The position numbers and the translations under genes were made by a program. Positions 9,167 through 17,680 of a stretch of DNA of 64,000 bases are shown here, piece after piece. The stretch is from Dyadobacter sp. CY356. Lineage in GTDB: Bacteria; Bacteroidota; Bacteroidia; Cytophagales; Spirosomataceae. The DNA lies in the NCBI RefSeq assembly GCF_021440195.1, contig NZ_JAJTSZ010000001.1, forward strand, positions 1,178,001 to 1,242,000. The letters run 5' to 3'. Position 1 is the stretch's first letter. Every line of letters starts with the position of its first letter. A model generated the notes under the pieces. That model saw only the letters and a program-made list of their open reading frames with translations. It did no database searches and had not been told where the DNA came from.

Positions 9167-9724
9167 TTAGTTATTTACAATGACTTTAACATAGTAGGTA
9201 GCATGTTCAGCTTCGGTTTGTGGAAAACTATAGCCTCCATCTAATGCAGCCCTTGATGTGAAAGTTTTTGCTGCTCCTAATACCCATAAGTAGGTATATC
9301 CAGCAGTTCCTGTTGATGCGGGAACTGTGATAGGCTGAGTTGAGATAAGAGTTGAATTGTAATATTGTTCCAACGTCACACTTTTTGAAGTTGTAGCAGT
9401 ATTAATAAGGGTAACGAAAGACGTATTGGCGGCAGGTCTGGATCTCAAAACTAGGGGTGCTACAAGACTTGGGGGATCAGTTGGATATGATCCATAAGCG
9501 GTAAGCATCGTGTTCCCTCCAACCATTGACATACCATATTGCTCAATTGTAAAAGAACCGGTAAGCGAACCTTGAACGGCTGAGCCGGCAACATAAACAT
9601 CTTTTAAAAAAACATAATAGGGGTTACCAGCCATCACAATACCTGTTGTAAAATAGCCCTGGGCCTTAGAATAGTTTGGAATCAAACCGATGGCAAACAT
9701 TAATAGCACTAGAATCCTTTTCAT
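9167..9724 (-). CDS. Secreted protein of unknown function
   Basis: This 185-residue protein has a clear signal peptide (MKRILVLLMFAIGLIPNYSK followed by AQ). The mature part is rich in Thr, Ser, Val and Tyr and looks like an all-beta, extracytoplasmic protein (SLTGSFTIEQYGMSM, TSKSVTLEQYYNS, final strand HATYYVKVIVNN). No named domain is recognised. It is followed by a strong terminator, so it is a single-gene unit. Its position upstream of the large outer-membrane barrel may be coincidental. Confidence 0.7.
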   Translation of the reverse strand: MKRILVLLMFAIGLIPNYSKAQGYFTTGIVMAGNPYYVFLKDVYVAGSAVQGSLTGSFTIEQYGMSMVGGNTMLTAYGSYPTDPPSLVAPLVLRSRPAANTSFVTLINTATTSKSVTLEQYYNSTLISTQPITVPASTGTAGYTYLWVLGAAKTFTSRAALDGGYSFPQTEAEHATYYVKVIVNN

Positions 9725-10119
9725 AAATAATTGATTGAATTGATTGAAATTATCGATACCGCCTGGATTTTCAGCTTTTATTCATAGATGATTTGAAAGA
9801 CTATTGCCTTTTGGGTTTATCTTCTAAAATACCACTTAGAAAAACTTTCAAATAAGACTATTGTAAGCCTAATTTGGAGCATGCTAATTTTAGTTAATAG
9901 TGGTTTAAAGCCTTTATTTGACATATAACTATATATAATATACGTTATAGCCTATTTAGCTTCATTATTTTATTCTAAAAAGATCTGAATCTTTCAGAGT
10001 GTAATTTTTTTTACGAAGAAAAAATAGTTGAAAAGATAAATCACCACTTAATTCCGTGAAATGTTAATGAACTAAGGGGTCTTGTTAGTTGGTATTAATG
10101 GTCAAATTTTTATTGAGAT
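9725..10119. other. Gene-free AT-rich stretch
   Basis: No supported coding region, repeat or RNA gene was seen. The stretch should hold the promoter of the 185-residue gene (minus strand) and the 3' end of the lipoprotein gene at 10120. Confidence 0.5.
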
Positions 10120-10551
10120 TTATTCAAAAACCTTAGCTCCTACAAATGTGTAGTTGCTACGAATTTTAGAAGTGTCCGTGTATTCAGATTCTGAGTACAC
10201 AAACTTCCAATTTCCTGCGATGGTTATTGAGTTTTGTTCAAAGGACCCTGTGACTGAATTTACGTCATTATCAATTGAATATGGGGCGGCAACAAAGTCA
10301 GTCAAATTAGATAGGTTTATTGGAATGTCCACCGTATCAAACCCTCTAATTAAATATCCATTGGTATCTTTTATGATAGATATTTCCAGAGTATCGATCC
10401 TTTTTTCTTCTCCATTTTGCGGCACATAATTGGCATAAATAAGACTTTCAGACCTGATACCATGGTATTTTCCGGTATAATCTGGTTTAGGATCCGTCTG
10501 GCATCTAAAAACGAGAAAACAGATTGAAATCAAAATCGACAATTTTTTCAT
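10120..10551 (-). CDS. Small lipoprotein of unknown function
   Basis: The 143-residue protein has a short N-terminal hydrophobic stretch ending in a cysteine (SICFLVFRC, Cys at about residue 17). This is consistent with a lipoprotein signal, although the -1 Arg is unusual. The mature part contains YTGKYHG and ITIAGNWKFVYSES strands, which suggest a small beta-barrel or lipocalin-like fold; this is inference. It lies 20 bases downstream of a PorT-like outer-membrane protein gene in the same direction, so both probably form an operon and act at the cell surface. Confidence 0.7.
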   Translation of the reverse strand: MKKLSILISICFLVFRCQTDPKPDYTGKYHGIRSESLIYANYVPQNGEEKRIDTLEISIIKDTNGYLIRGFDTVDIPINLSNLTDFVAAPYSIDNDVNSVTGSFEQNSITIAGNWKFVYSESEYTDTSKIRSNYTFVGAKVFE

Positions 10552-10571
10552 ACTTATTATAAACTTTGAAT

Positions 10572-11195
10572 TTATTTTTGAAACCGATATCCGATAGTTA
10601 AAATAAATCCTGTGTTTTTAATAAAAAGATCATCGCTCTCGAAATTATCTATCTTATTAACACTGAATTGGTATTTAAATGAAAGACCAATGTGATTTCC
10701 TGTTTTTAAGGGGAAATAATATTCTGCTCCAAGTAATGCTGCAAAATCAGTTTTTCGTAGCCTGTTTACACTTTCAAAATAACCAGAATAAGTCTCGAAT
10801 TTTTTACTTACCAAATAGCCGTATTGGGGACCGACAAATATTCCTAAATTAGATTTTGGAAAGTTAAGCTTGACTAAAACGGGTATACTAGTGTAATTTA
10901 AGAAATATTTTTTATAACCTTGAATAGGGATTATAAGCGTATTGTCGGATCCGCCTCCTAAACTTTGGTAATTTATTCCGCTTTGTAGGCTCCAAATATT
11001 TGATAATTTGAAGCCCGCACCAAGGCCTGCGGTAAATCCAGGTTTATAATTTGTTGTTGCCAAATTACCGGAATTCCCCCCCTTTAAGGCCGAAACACTT
11101 ACCCCTGTTTGCAGATCAAAATAGAACTTTGATTGAGCCAGCAGCGAGTGTCTCGAAAAAACAAAAAGTGCTGCTATAACAAAACATTTTTTCAT
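10572..11195 (-). CDS. PorT-like outer-membrane beta-barrel protein
   Basis: The 207-residue protein has a signal peptide (MKKCFVIAALFVFSRHSLLA) followed by a small outer-membrane barrel. Typical segments are KFYFDLQTGVSVSALKGG, PGFTAGLGAGFKLSNIWSLQ, SIPVLVKLNFPKS, VGPQYGYLVSK and a C-terminal strand ending TIGYRFQK. This is the usual size and pattern of the 'outer membrane beta-barrel / PorT' family (OMP_b-brl_2) in Bacteroidota, whose members are mostly of unknown function. The lipoprotein gene follows 20 bases later. A related barrel is encoded at 29873-30517. Confidence 0.85.
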   Translation of the reverse strand: MKKCFVIAALFVFSRHSLLAQSKFYFDLQTGVSVSALKGGNSGNLATTNYKPGFTAGLGAGFKLSNIWSLQSGINYQSLGGGSDNTLIIPIQGYKKYFLNYTSIPVLVKLNFPKSNLGIFVGPQYGYLVSKKFETYSGYFESVNRLRKTDFAALLGAEYYFPLKTGNHIGLSFKYQFSVNKIDNFESDDLFIKNTGFILTIGYRFQK

Positions 11196-11361
11196 ACTTT
11201 CTGGAAAAAGTTCTACTTATGCCGGTATTATCCTCTGAGTTCAAAAAACATCGTTTTTATCTAGATGTCTCAGAATGATACAAATGTATCAAAGGATTTC
11301 TTAATGTGATGTAGACGTAGGTCTACAATTTATATGAATAATTCATTATTCATATAAATAT

Positions 11362-11655
11362 TTAAAGAAAGTAGTGAGAGTAGTACTCCTGCAGCCAATC
11401 TTTATTTTTTCTGGCAAATCTTGCAAGTTGATCACGTCCAAGTAATGACAGTTTAATGGCAATTCTTGTTTTATATGTTTTAACACTTTTAAGAGCAAGG
11501 GAGAGATTATCGGCAATGTTTTCATTTGGTACATCGTCTGCGACTAGGAGTAATACATCCCATTCTCTTTTTGTTAGTGAGTCAAAACTTCCTTCAAAAT
11601 CGCAATCAAAAATCAGGGGTTTATTGAATAATTTCTCTGAGACTTTAGGGTTCAT
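11362..11655 (-). CDS. Small LuxR-type helix-turn-helix protein
   Basis: This 97-residue protein is mostly a LuxR/GerE DNA-binding domain: SLTKREWDVLLLVADDVPNE (residues about 26-45), then NIADNLSLALKSVKTYKTRI with the recognition helix, then KLSLLGRDQLARFARKN. It has no receiver domain, so it would either be a stand-alone DNA-binding protein or a shortened response-regulator output. The usual Glu-Ile-Ala of the motif is Asn-Ile-Ala here. It lies 166 bases upstream of the PorT-like barrel gene on the same strand, which could be its target; this is inference. Confidence 0.75.
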   Translation of the reverse strand: MNPKVSEKLFNKPLIFDCDFEGSFDSLTKREWDVLLLVADDVPNENIADNLSLALKSVKTYKTRIAIKLSLLGRDQLARFARKNKDWLQEYYSHYFL

Positions 11656-11748
11656 AAATTGGTTATATTAAATAATTAAATACCTTCTATCTAATGTTAG
11701 GGGACTTATTATTAATATATTTTCTTTACTGTAACCGCAAGTAAATAC

Positions 11749-12300
11749 TTATTTTCGTCTTTTAAAATCTAATGACATGTATAAAACAGACCCAATTGTT
11801 CCTTTAGCAGTCATAATTGCTAAATTTTCGGCTTCGGTTCCGTAAGTCGAGCCGGGAGTTCCGTAATTTCCTGATTTTAAAAATATTATTGTACAATCCA
11901 AAACGAATAGGTAGCCATGCCGGTGGACGATACGCCACCTTTATCTTTTAATCTTGCTACTGGAAGGTTAAAAAACAGAGACCTTTCAAGAAGTAGTAAT
12001 ATCTTTTTCATTTGTTTGGACGATAGTGGTGGTAACTAATGCTATGTAACTGCCGTTAAACGTATAATTTTTATTTTAAATAGTTTGTAGAATAAAGTAT
12101 AAATTTATTTTTTGGTCAAAAGCAAAAGTGTGGGTCGTTTCCAATGCCTGTTCCTAAGGGAGCAGTAACTCTTTACATAAACTAACAGAAACGTGCATGC
12201 AGGCAAGTCATCGTAACTTTTCCATTTACTTCAATCTTTGACTTTTTAGGAACAGGAAAATCCAGCTGAACGCTATTTGAAATTTAGTTTTTATCTAGTA
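11749..12300 (-). pseudogene. Degraded protein-coding gene (remnant)
   Basis: On the minus strand a continuous protein-like sequence can be read across several frames. From about 12300 it shows NSVQLDFPVPKKSKIEVNGK, then PLGTGIGNDPHF, then after a shift KNYTFNGSYIALVTTTIVQ. After three in-frame stops (near 12000, 11977 and 11953) it ends with GNYGTPGSTYGTEAEN, LAIMTAKGTIGSVLYMSLDF and a TAA at 11749. No intact start or frame remains. The original product is not recognised but looks secreted and beta-rich. It lies beside the IS982-type element, so both may reflect the same decay zone. Confidence 0.55.
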
Positions 12301-12367
12301 TTCTGAGTTAAGTTGTTGTGATTTGACAGGTTATTATTTTTGAAGTAAAAACCAGAAAGTATAAAAA

Positions 12368-13363
12368 TCCGTTGGGTGAAATAAAATAGAGAAGACAAAA
12401 TGCAATCGTTTTGGGTTAAGATACTGAAATTCAGTATCTTAAAGTCGCCAAACAAACCCCAATATGTATGTCAAAATTAGTAAAAAGTTATTATAAAATT
12501 CTGCAAACAATTGAATCACTACATATCGATTGTAAAGTAAATAAGGTTGGAAGAAAGCCTAGAGAGTCTGATAATGAGATTGTTGCTTTGAGCTTAACTG
12601 CGGAGTGCATGAGCATAGATAGCGAGAGTCTGTTGTTCCAAATGATACCAGAGAACGGAATCTCAAATATTTTGGAAAGAAGTCAATTCAACAAGCGCCG
12701 CCGAAAACTATTTACGCATACTGAATTAATCAAAACAAAATTAAAACATAGTTTCGTTGAATTTGAAGACTACTTCGTAGTTGACTCAATGCCCTTAGAA
12801 ATATGTAAAATGGCTAGACATAAGAGGATCAAAATCTGTAAGGAACGTTTTGAAACGGCTCCCGAAAAAGGGTTTTGAGCATCTCAAAACACATGGTTTT
12901 ATGGTTATAAACTGCATGGAGTTTGCACAATGTCCGGTGTTTTTCATTCAATTGATACTAGTAAAGCAAACGTCCATGATATTGCTTATTTAAAAGATTT
13001 TAAAACACAACTGTCTGATTATATATTACTTGTGGGCAGGGGGTACATCTCAAATGAACAACAATTAGACCTGTTTCATTCTGTCAATGTCCGACTAGAA
13101 ACTCCCATGAGAAGCAATCAAAAAAAATACAAAAAACAAGCTTATGTTTTCAGAAAAGCCAGAAAAAGAATCGAGACACTTTTTTCACAATTATGTGATC
13201 AATTTATGATCAGGAGAAATTACGCGAAAAGTTTTGACGGCTTTAAGACGAGAATTCTTGCAAAAATTACATCTTTAACCCTGATTCAATATCTTAATAA
13301 GTTTGTGTTCACAAGGAATACAAACAATATCAAAATTCAAATCACATAATTTCACCCAACGGG
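12368..13363 (+). mobile_element. IS982-family insertion sequence, inactive
   Basis: About 1.0 kb bounded by near-perfect inverted repeats: CCGTTGGGTGAAAT at 12369-12382, and its complement at 13349-13362. It holds a single IS982-type transposase gene in two pieces. No convincing target duplication was seen at the ends, and the left repeat has a base difference (TCC against CCC), in keeping with an old copy. Confidence 0.85.
12468..13349 (+). pseudogene. IS982-family transposase, interrupted by a stop
   Basis: Translation gives an IS982 transposase broken by an in-frame TGA at 12876-12878. The first part (136 residues) includes SQFNKRRRKLF and the first catalytic Asp in YFVVDSMPLEICK. After the stop the same frame continues ASQNTWFYGYKLHGVCTMSG, SIDTSKANVHDIAYLKDF, and the Glu-containing FRKARKRIETLFSQLCDQF. 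The second catalytic position, normally in a GDRGY motif, reads VGRGY here, so an Asp also appears to be lost. The copy should be unable to transpose by itself. Confidence 0.85.
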
Positions 13364-13537
13364 TTAAGACACAGTATTTATACGTCATATGACAGTTGAC
13401 TTAACACTAGTACATTTATTTCAACCCAAGGATCCTGATATCATCCAGCAGGCGGCATGAGGTTCCCACACTTTTTGATGCTCTCGTTCTAAAGAACAAC
13501 ATATGCTAAAATTCATCATATTTAATCTCATGCCTGA

Positions 13538-14545
13538 TCATATTTCACCACTTATAAATGGTCTTATTCTGCTCTTGTCCGTTTCAGGTAGGCTATTGTA
13601 AAATTCGATCATAGTAGATTTAATATGAGAGATTTTAACTGCTCTGATGATTTTGGGGGCATTTTCCTTGTCGCTTCCTCTAACCATGATCCCCAATAAT
13701 TGCCCATCTGCATTAAATACGCCTCCTCCGCTCATACCACCTATTGCCTGCGCTTCTATTAAAAATTCGGCACTCGAATTATACGGTATATCTCCTTCGG
13801 TGTCTCCGGCAATCTTCAATTTTTGGATGACTTGCATAGCTTCTGTATCTGATAATATTTTACCATAAGCAACTGCCCCATTGGGATAGTTGGTCTTATC
13901 CTGAGGATAGCCAACTGCAATTACTTTTTCACCTGCAATAGAGGTATTCCATGTTTGATTTGCTCTTGTACGGTTTTCGGGATCATATAGCTGTAATGGT
14001 GCAGAGGTTTTAATAAGCTCAGGATATTTGGGCAACCGACTTTGCTCAGCTCGTTGATTATCGATGATGCCTATATAAAAATCTTCTACCGGTAATATCG
14101 TCGTATTGGTAGCACCGGTAGAAATATTAAAATGAATGAAGGGAAAATCTGCTATCAGCGTATTGCCTAAGGCTATGCTTCCGTTAATTGGGGGAATTTG
14201 TGAAGTTTCGAAAATGCCAAGGTTTTCCGATGATAAATCAAAGAATTGGGCATTTCGGGAATTCCATCCAGATATGTTATAAACATGATTAGCACTTATA
14301 TACAAACCCAAGCCATATTCGTTTTTTGTACTCCATATGGTTTTTGACCCTGCGCCTCGTCTTCCAACGCTTCCCCTTACCTTGTTGAGCAGATTGATCA
14401 GATTTTGGTCGTTACCATTTAGTATTTCCTCAATTTTGGGGACGTGCAGATCACTTCCTGGAACAATTGGATTATTTCGTTTGCATGATTGGAATGATGT
14501 TCCAAAGATTATTAATAAAACTGATAATACTGTTTTTGCTTGCAT
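13538..14545 (-). CDS. Trypsin-like serine protease, lipoprotein
   Basis: The 335-residue protein begins with a lipoprotein signal (LLIIFGTSFQSC, Cys21), so it is anchored at the membrane outside the cytoplasm. A chymotrypsin-fold protease domain follows. A likely triad is H87 (YISANHVYNI), D133 (LIADFPFIHF) and S272 in GGMSGGGVFNADGQ, the equivalent of the classic GDSGG/GNSGG motif. The strand GEKVIAVGYPQD is also typical. It would cleave an unknown periplasmic or surface substrate. The gene stands alone between an IS982 remnant and a remnant-rich stretch. Confidence 0.8.
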   Translation of the reverse strand: MQAKTVLSVLLIIFGTSFQSCKRNNPIVPGSDLHVPKIEEILNGNDQNLINLLNKVRGSVGRRGAGSKTIWSTKNEYGLGLYISANHVYNISGWNSRNAQFFDLSSENLGIFETSQIPPINGSIALGNTLIADFPFIHFNISTGATNTTILPVEDFYIGIIDNQRAEQSRLPKYPELIKTSAPLQLYDPENRTRANQTWNTSIAGEKVIAVGYPQDKTNYPNGAVAYGKILSDTEAMQVIQKLKIAGDTEGDIPYNSSAEFLIEAQAIGGMSGGGVFNADGQLLGIMVRGSDKENAPKIIRAVKISHIKSTMIEFYNSLPETDKSRIRPFISGEI

Positions 14546-15050
14546 ATATAATGAGCTTAGAAAGGGTAAAAGTATTTGATATGGTTGACTCTCAAATTCC
14601 GCGTGTCTTTTTCGTGAATTTTGCTTTCACAAAAATGCTGTCCGCTTTTCTCATGGTCAATCCTGGCAGCTTCCTGAAATTCGAAGAATAAAAAAGGGTT
14701 TGTCTTTTGTAGACGTCAAAAAACCATAGACTTGAATTACTTATAACGGAAAGGGGCTTCAGATATAGATGTATACCTATTGCCATGAAATAGGCTAAGC
14801 AGTTTTTTTTTAATTGATATTGCAAGAGATATCTGAAAAAGATTTCTTCTATACTGCTTTGTTGCGACATGGTCTGGTTTTTAATAAATATTCACTAAGC
14901 ATCAAGAAGAATATGTTCCCGTTTGCTATTTACTATTTATACGATTCGATTGCTTAAAACGGATTAAATTAAAAGAACGGCGAAAAACCGTCACGACTTT
15001 CGTATAAACGATTTTGTAGGTCTTCATCCCGGTTGTAAGAACCCAAGCCC
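14546..15050. other. Stretch without a supported gene
   Basis: A 92-codon open frame on the minus strand (14592-14870) is present but has no recognisable domain, and I do not call it. The stretch is otherwise AT-rich and featureless. Confidence 0.4.
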
Positions 15051-15251
15051 CTACCTGGTTATCTCGCTCCTTAATGATGACACAGGATTCATTAAGGCCG
15101 CCTTGATGGCCTGAAAACTTATCGTGAACAGGGCTATGCATTTAGACATTATGCCTGTAAAAGCAATCAGCTACCACGAAAATTCAACCTTAGACGCAAA
15201 CTGACTTAGCCAATCATTCATCAGGTACCGGGATGGGAATGCCGCTTTTTC
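15051..15251 (-). pseudogene. C-terminal remnant of an FtsX/MacB-type ABC transporter permease
   Basis: On the minus strand, one frame reads RYLMNDWLSQFASKVEFSW, then an in-frame TAG at 15171-15173, then LIAFTGIMSKCIALFTISFQ and AIKAALMNPVSSLRSE before a TAG at 15051. The 'NDWL..FA..' loop, the last transmembrane helix and the ending 'A..NPV.SLR.E' are the hallmark C-terminus of FtsX-like ABC transporter permeases (MacB family) in Bacteroidota. The remaining 700 or so residues are missing upstream, where the frame meets a TAA at about 15252. It is a deletion remnant. Confidence 0.75.
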
Positions 15252-15368
15252 TTATTTATGAAGAGTCTAAGTGCTCTGAACCAGAGGATTAACCCTTTTA
15301 ACTTATAATTCGCAAAATTCTAATTATGATTTCTTTCGAATAGACAAAATTTTAATCCGGTTCGTGGC

Positions 15369-15647
15369 TTAACTGCAACTATCTGGACTGGCTGATTCGT
15401 AGCGTATCCAACCTGAGTCCGGCCATGAGCTTGGGTTTTCGTAATAGGATGGAATTGAGTTACTAATTAAATAGCTATCAGCGCTAATTTTAATTACAAA
15501 CCCCTCGCTATTACAGCCTCTGTCCCAGTTATCGGAAATCACATACCCTTTTACAGTAGCTTCAATTTCACCTGGCTTGATGTCAGTGCCTTTTTTGCAG
15601 CCTAGCTGCAAATGCAACAGTACCAGAATATTAAGTGCTTGTCTCAT
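15369..15647 (-). CDS. Small lipoprotein of unknown function
   Basis: Starting at the ATG at 15647, the 92-residue protein has a lipoprotein signal with lipobox LQLGC (MRQALNILVLLHLQLGCKKG), so the mature protein starts with Cys and is membrane-anchored. The mature part has four further cysteines or so and a strand pattern EIEATVKGYVISDNW, GFVIKISADSYLISN and PDSGWIRYESASPD. No family is recognised. A start seven codons upstream is possible but would weaken the signal peptide. It sits between the FtsX remnant and the IS3-type insertion. Confidence 0.6.
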   Translation of the reverse strand: MRQALNILVLLHLQLGCKKGTDIKPGEIEATVKGYVISDNWDRGCNSEGFVIKISADSYLISNSIPSYYENPSSWPDSGWIRYESASPDSCS

Positions 15648-15777
15648 AAGTGAAAGTCCATTTCTCAATAAGACTCTAAAACTTATGCATTAGTTGGAAC
15701 ACCGTGCGCCGGTTCAATACCAGGTAACTGAGGTGGCTCCGAAAATCGGCACACATTTTTGCACAACATGATGCAAA

Positions 15778-16107
15778 ATGAAAGACCCAAAATCTGTAAA
15801 AAATCGTCGGAGCTACGACGCTGAGTTCAAGCAAGAAATGATCAGAATGCTCGTTTCGGGCAGAAGTGCCAGGGAAATTTCTGAGGGTTTTGGAATTGCC
15901 GAGAATGTTCTGTATCGTTGGAGAAGAATGGCAACAAAAAAGACAAAATCGAATAGCGGAGAAAGTGGCAATGATAAAGCGGCGAAGCTAGCTGTGGAAG
16001 TTGCTAAACTACGAGCGGAAAATGAACGGCTTAAAACCGACCGCGAAATCTTAAAAAAAGCCTTAGGTCTTTTGAGCCAGTCCGACTCAGGGACGTCTAT
16101 GAGTTAA
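15778..16107 (+). CDS. IS3-family transposase OrfA
   Basis: The 109-residue protein has the HTH_Tnp_1 helix-turn-helix of IS3 OrfA (RRSYDAEFKQEMIRMLVSG, SAREISEGFGIAENVLYRWR). A leucine-zipper-like coiled coil follows (KLAVEVAKLRAENERLKTDR). It binds the element's ends and normally forms a fusion with OrfB by programmed -1 frameshifting. A run of seven A at 16053-16059, just before the overlap, is a plausible slippery site. OrfA itself is intact. Confidence 0.9.
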   Translation: MKDPKSVKNRRSYDAEFKQEMIRMLVSGRSAREISEGFGIAENVLYRWRRMATKKTKSNSGESGNDKAAKLAVEVAKLRAENERLKTDREILKKALGLLSQSDSGTSMS

Positions 16108-16970
16108 TATACTCGTTTTCTCGGACGCAAAAGATCAATTATCTGTGCTCACTTTTTGAAGTTAGCCGGACAGCTTATTATCGCTATCGGCGGGGAAAAA
16201 GCCATAATGCGGACGAAAAATATAACCGTCCAAAGCACGAGGTACGGATTGAGTTTATCCGGAATTTTAAGCGATACGGTAGCAGACGCATTAAGGAATC
16301 ACTATAACAAAAGGGTATAAAAATAGGGCGCAGGAAAGTTATTGAAATCATGCGAAAAGAGGGTTTAAGGGCCATTCAACCGCCGAAATTCGTTCCACGA
16401 ACAACAGACAGTAGGCATGGAAAGCGAGTGTCCCCTAATCTTCTGCTGGATCAACCTAAGCCAAGTAAGCCTAATTGTGTGTGGGTCTCCGATATTACAT
16501 ACATGCCTCTAAAAGGCGGCAAATGGGCTTATTTGTATGTCTGGATTGATTTATTCTCACGCCAGGTAGTTGGCTGGCAGTTAAGTGATAATATGCAGGA
16601 AAGTCTTGTTCGTGAGCCATTAGAAAGGGCTCTTTTGAGGCGGAAGGTAAAGCCAGGTATGATCGTACATTCAGATTGTGGAGGCCAATATCTGTCGCAC
16701 AAAATGAAAAAACTGATTAAGACCTTTAAGCTGAAACAGAGCATGTCCCGGGCCGATGATCCGTACGACAATGCTTGGGCCGAGTCGTTTTGGAGTAGAC
16801 TAAAGGCGGAACTGATTATGCCGAAAGGTGGATATGAGAGTCTAGAAAAATTGAAGACTGTACTACTTGAATACATTGACGGATACTATAATACAAGAAG
16901 GCTGCATTCCTCTTTAAACTATCTGAATCCTGCTGCCTTCGAGGCTGAGTACTATCGACAAACTGGATGA
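16053..16970 (+). pseudogene. IS3-family transposase OrfB, interrupted by a stop
   Basis: In the -1 frame relative to OrfA, the sequence reads RDVYELIYSFSRTQKINYL, then SRTAYYRYRRGK, and meets a TAA at 16305-16307. It then continues in the same frame with GIKIGRRKVIEIMRKEGL and the integrase core: Asp in CVWVSDITYMPLKGGKW, Asp in GMIVHSDCGGQY and Glu in DNAWAESFWSRLKAELI. All three catalytic residues are present, so a single nonsense mutation separates the N-terminal HTH_21 region from the catalytic core. A 206-codon frame from 16350 could still be translated but would lack the N-terminal part. Confidence 0.85.
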
Positions 16971-17107
16971 GAATTGAGAATTTAAATATTTACTAACTCG
17001 CAAAAGTGTAAACCAAAACGGAACCACGTCAAACTGCTGATGTGCCCGACGGACAGACCTTCACGGTGTATTCGGTGGATTTTGAAATAAGTCATAAATT
17101 TGGCTAA

Positions 17108-17680
17108 ATACTATCTTTTGCATTCTTGTTACCAATTATGGTGCATTGTTATTTACCGATCACATCGCTTTTATACTTTGGAATTTTAACTTGACAGTTA
17201 AACCTTAGAACAAGCCATAGTGCACTCTTTGGACATGTTCCAGGTCTGGATCCGCGCAATCCGATCTCAGCAGAATATTGCCAGTATTTAAGCTGGTCAA
17301 TTGGCCCGGTCATATAAAAGAAGAAGCACACAATAGAAAGGCGTTCAAATATGCACTTCTTAGACAATTACGAGGTAAAACAGTTTTCTGTGAGGCGCGC
17401 CAGCATGATAATACATATAAAAGCAAACCATATTAAAAGACAAAGAAGTATGCTGGAACGCCTGAGCGCACTCGGTGCTTGGTATATTGATGGAAACACA
17501 AAAAGGCTGACCGCGACAGTAGCCAAGGGCCGGTTTCTTAATTAGAGGATATTGAAGCCGGCCCTAAAAGTTGGTCAAGCAGCTCCTGGTGAGCCTGAGT
17601 GATCAAGTTCGCTATGATCATCAAGCATCACCTTCTGCCGCCAGCCACTTTTATTTTGATTTAATGCTGGTTTTAGCAAT
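17108..17680. other. Stretch without a supported gene
   Basis: A 64-codon plus-strand frame at 17351-17545 is present but has no recognisable domain. No RNA gene or repeat was seen. Confidence 0.4.

Larger units (their letters stand above)
15729..17031 (+). mobile_element. IS3-family insertion sequence (1303 bases) with 3-base target duplication
   Basis: The ends are imperfect inverted repeats: TGAGGTGGCTCCG on the left matches TGACGTGGTTCCG read inward from the right end at 17031, and both continue with an ACA..TTTTTGC / ACACTTTTGC block. The trinucleotide AAC flanks both sides (15726-15728 and 17032-17034), a target duplication typical of IS3. Inside are orfA and a damaged orfB. Confidence 0.9.
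15694..17107 (+). pseudogene. Gene remnant interrupted by the IS3-type element
   Basis: If the element (15729-17031) and one copy of its 3-base duplication are removed, the flanks join in frame. They give EHRAPVQYQVTADVPDGQTF, continuing TVYSVDFEISHKFG and a TAA at 17105-17107. Upstream the frame meets a TAG at 15691. The original gene is therefore an already truncated C-terminal fragment; the protein is not recognised. Confidence 0.6.

Noticed and set aside
14592..14870. A translated DVYKRQ string, which matches a well-known Nextera-adapter artefact
   Set aside because: The codons here (GAC GTC TAC AAA AGA CAA) are not the adapter sequence (GAT GTG TAT AAG AGA CAG), so it is a coincidence and not contamination.
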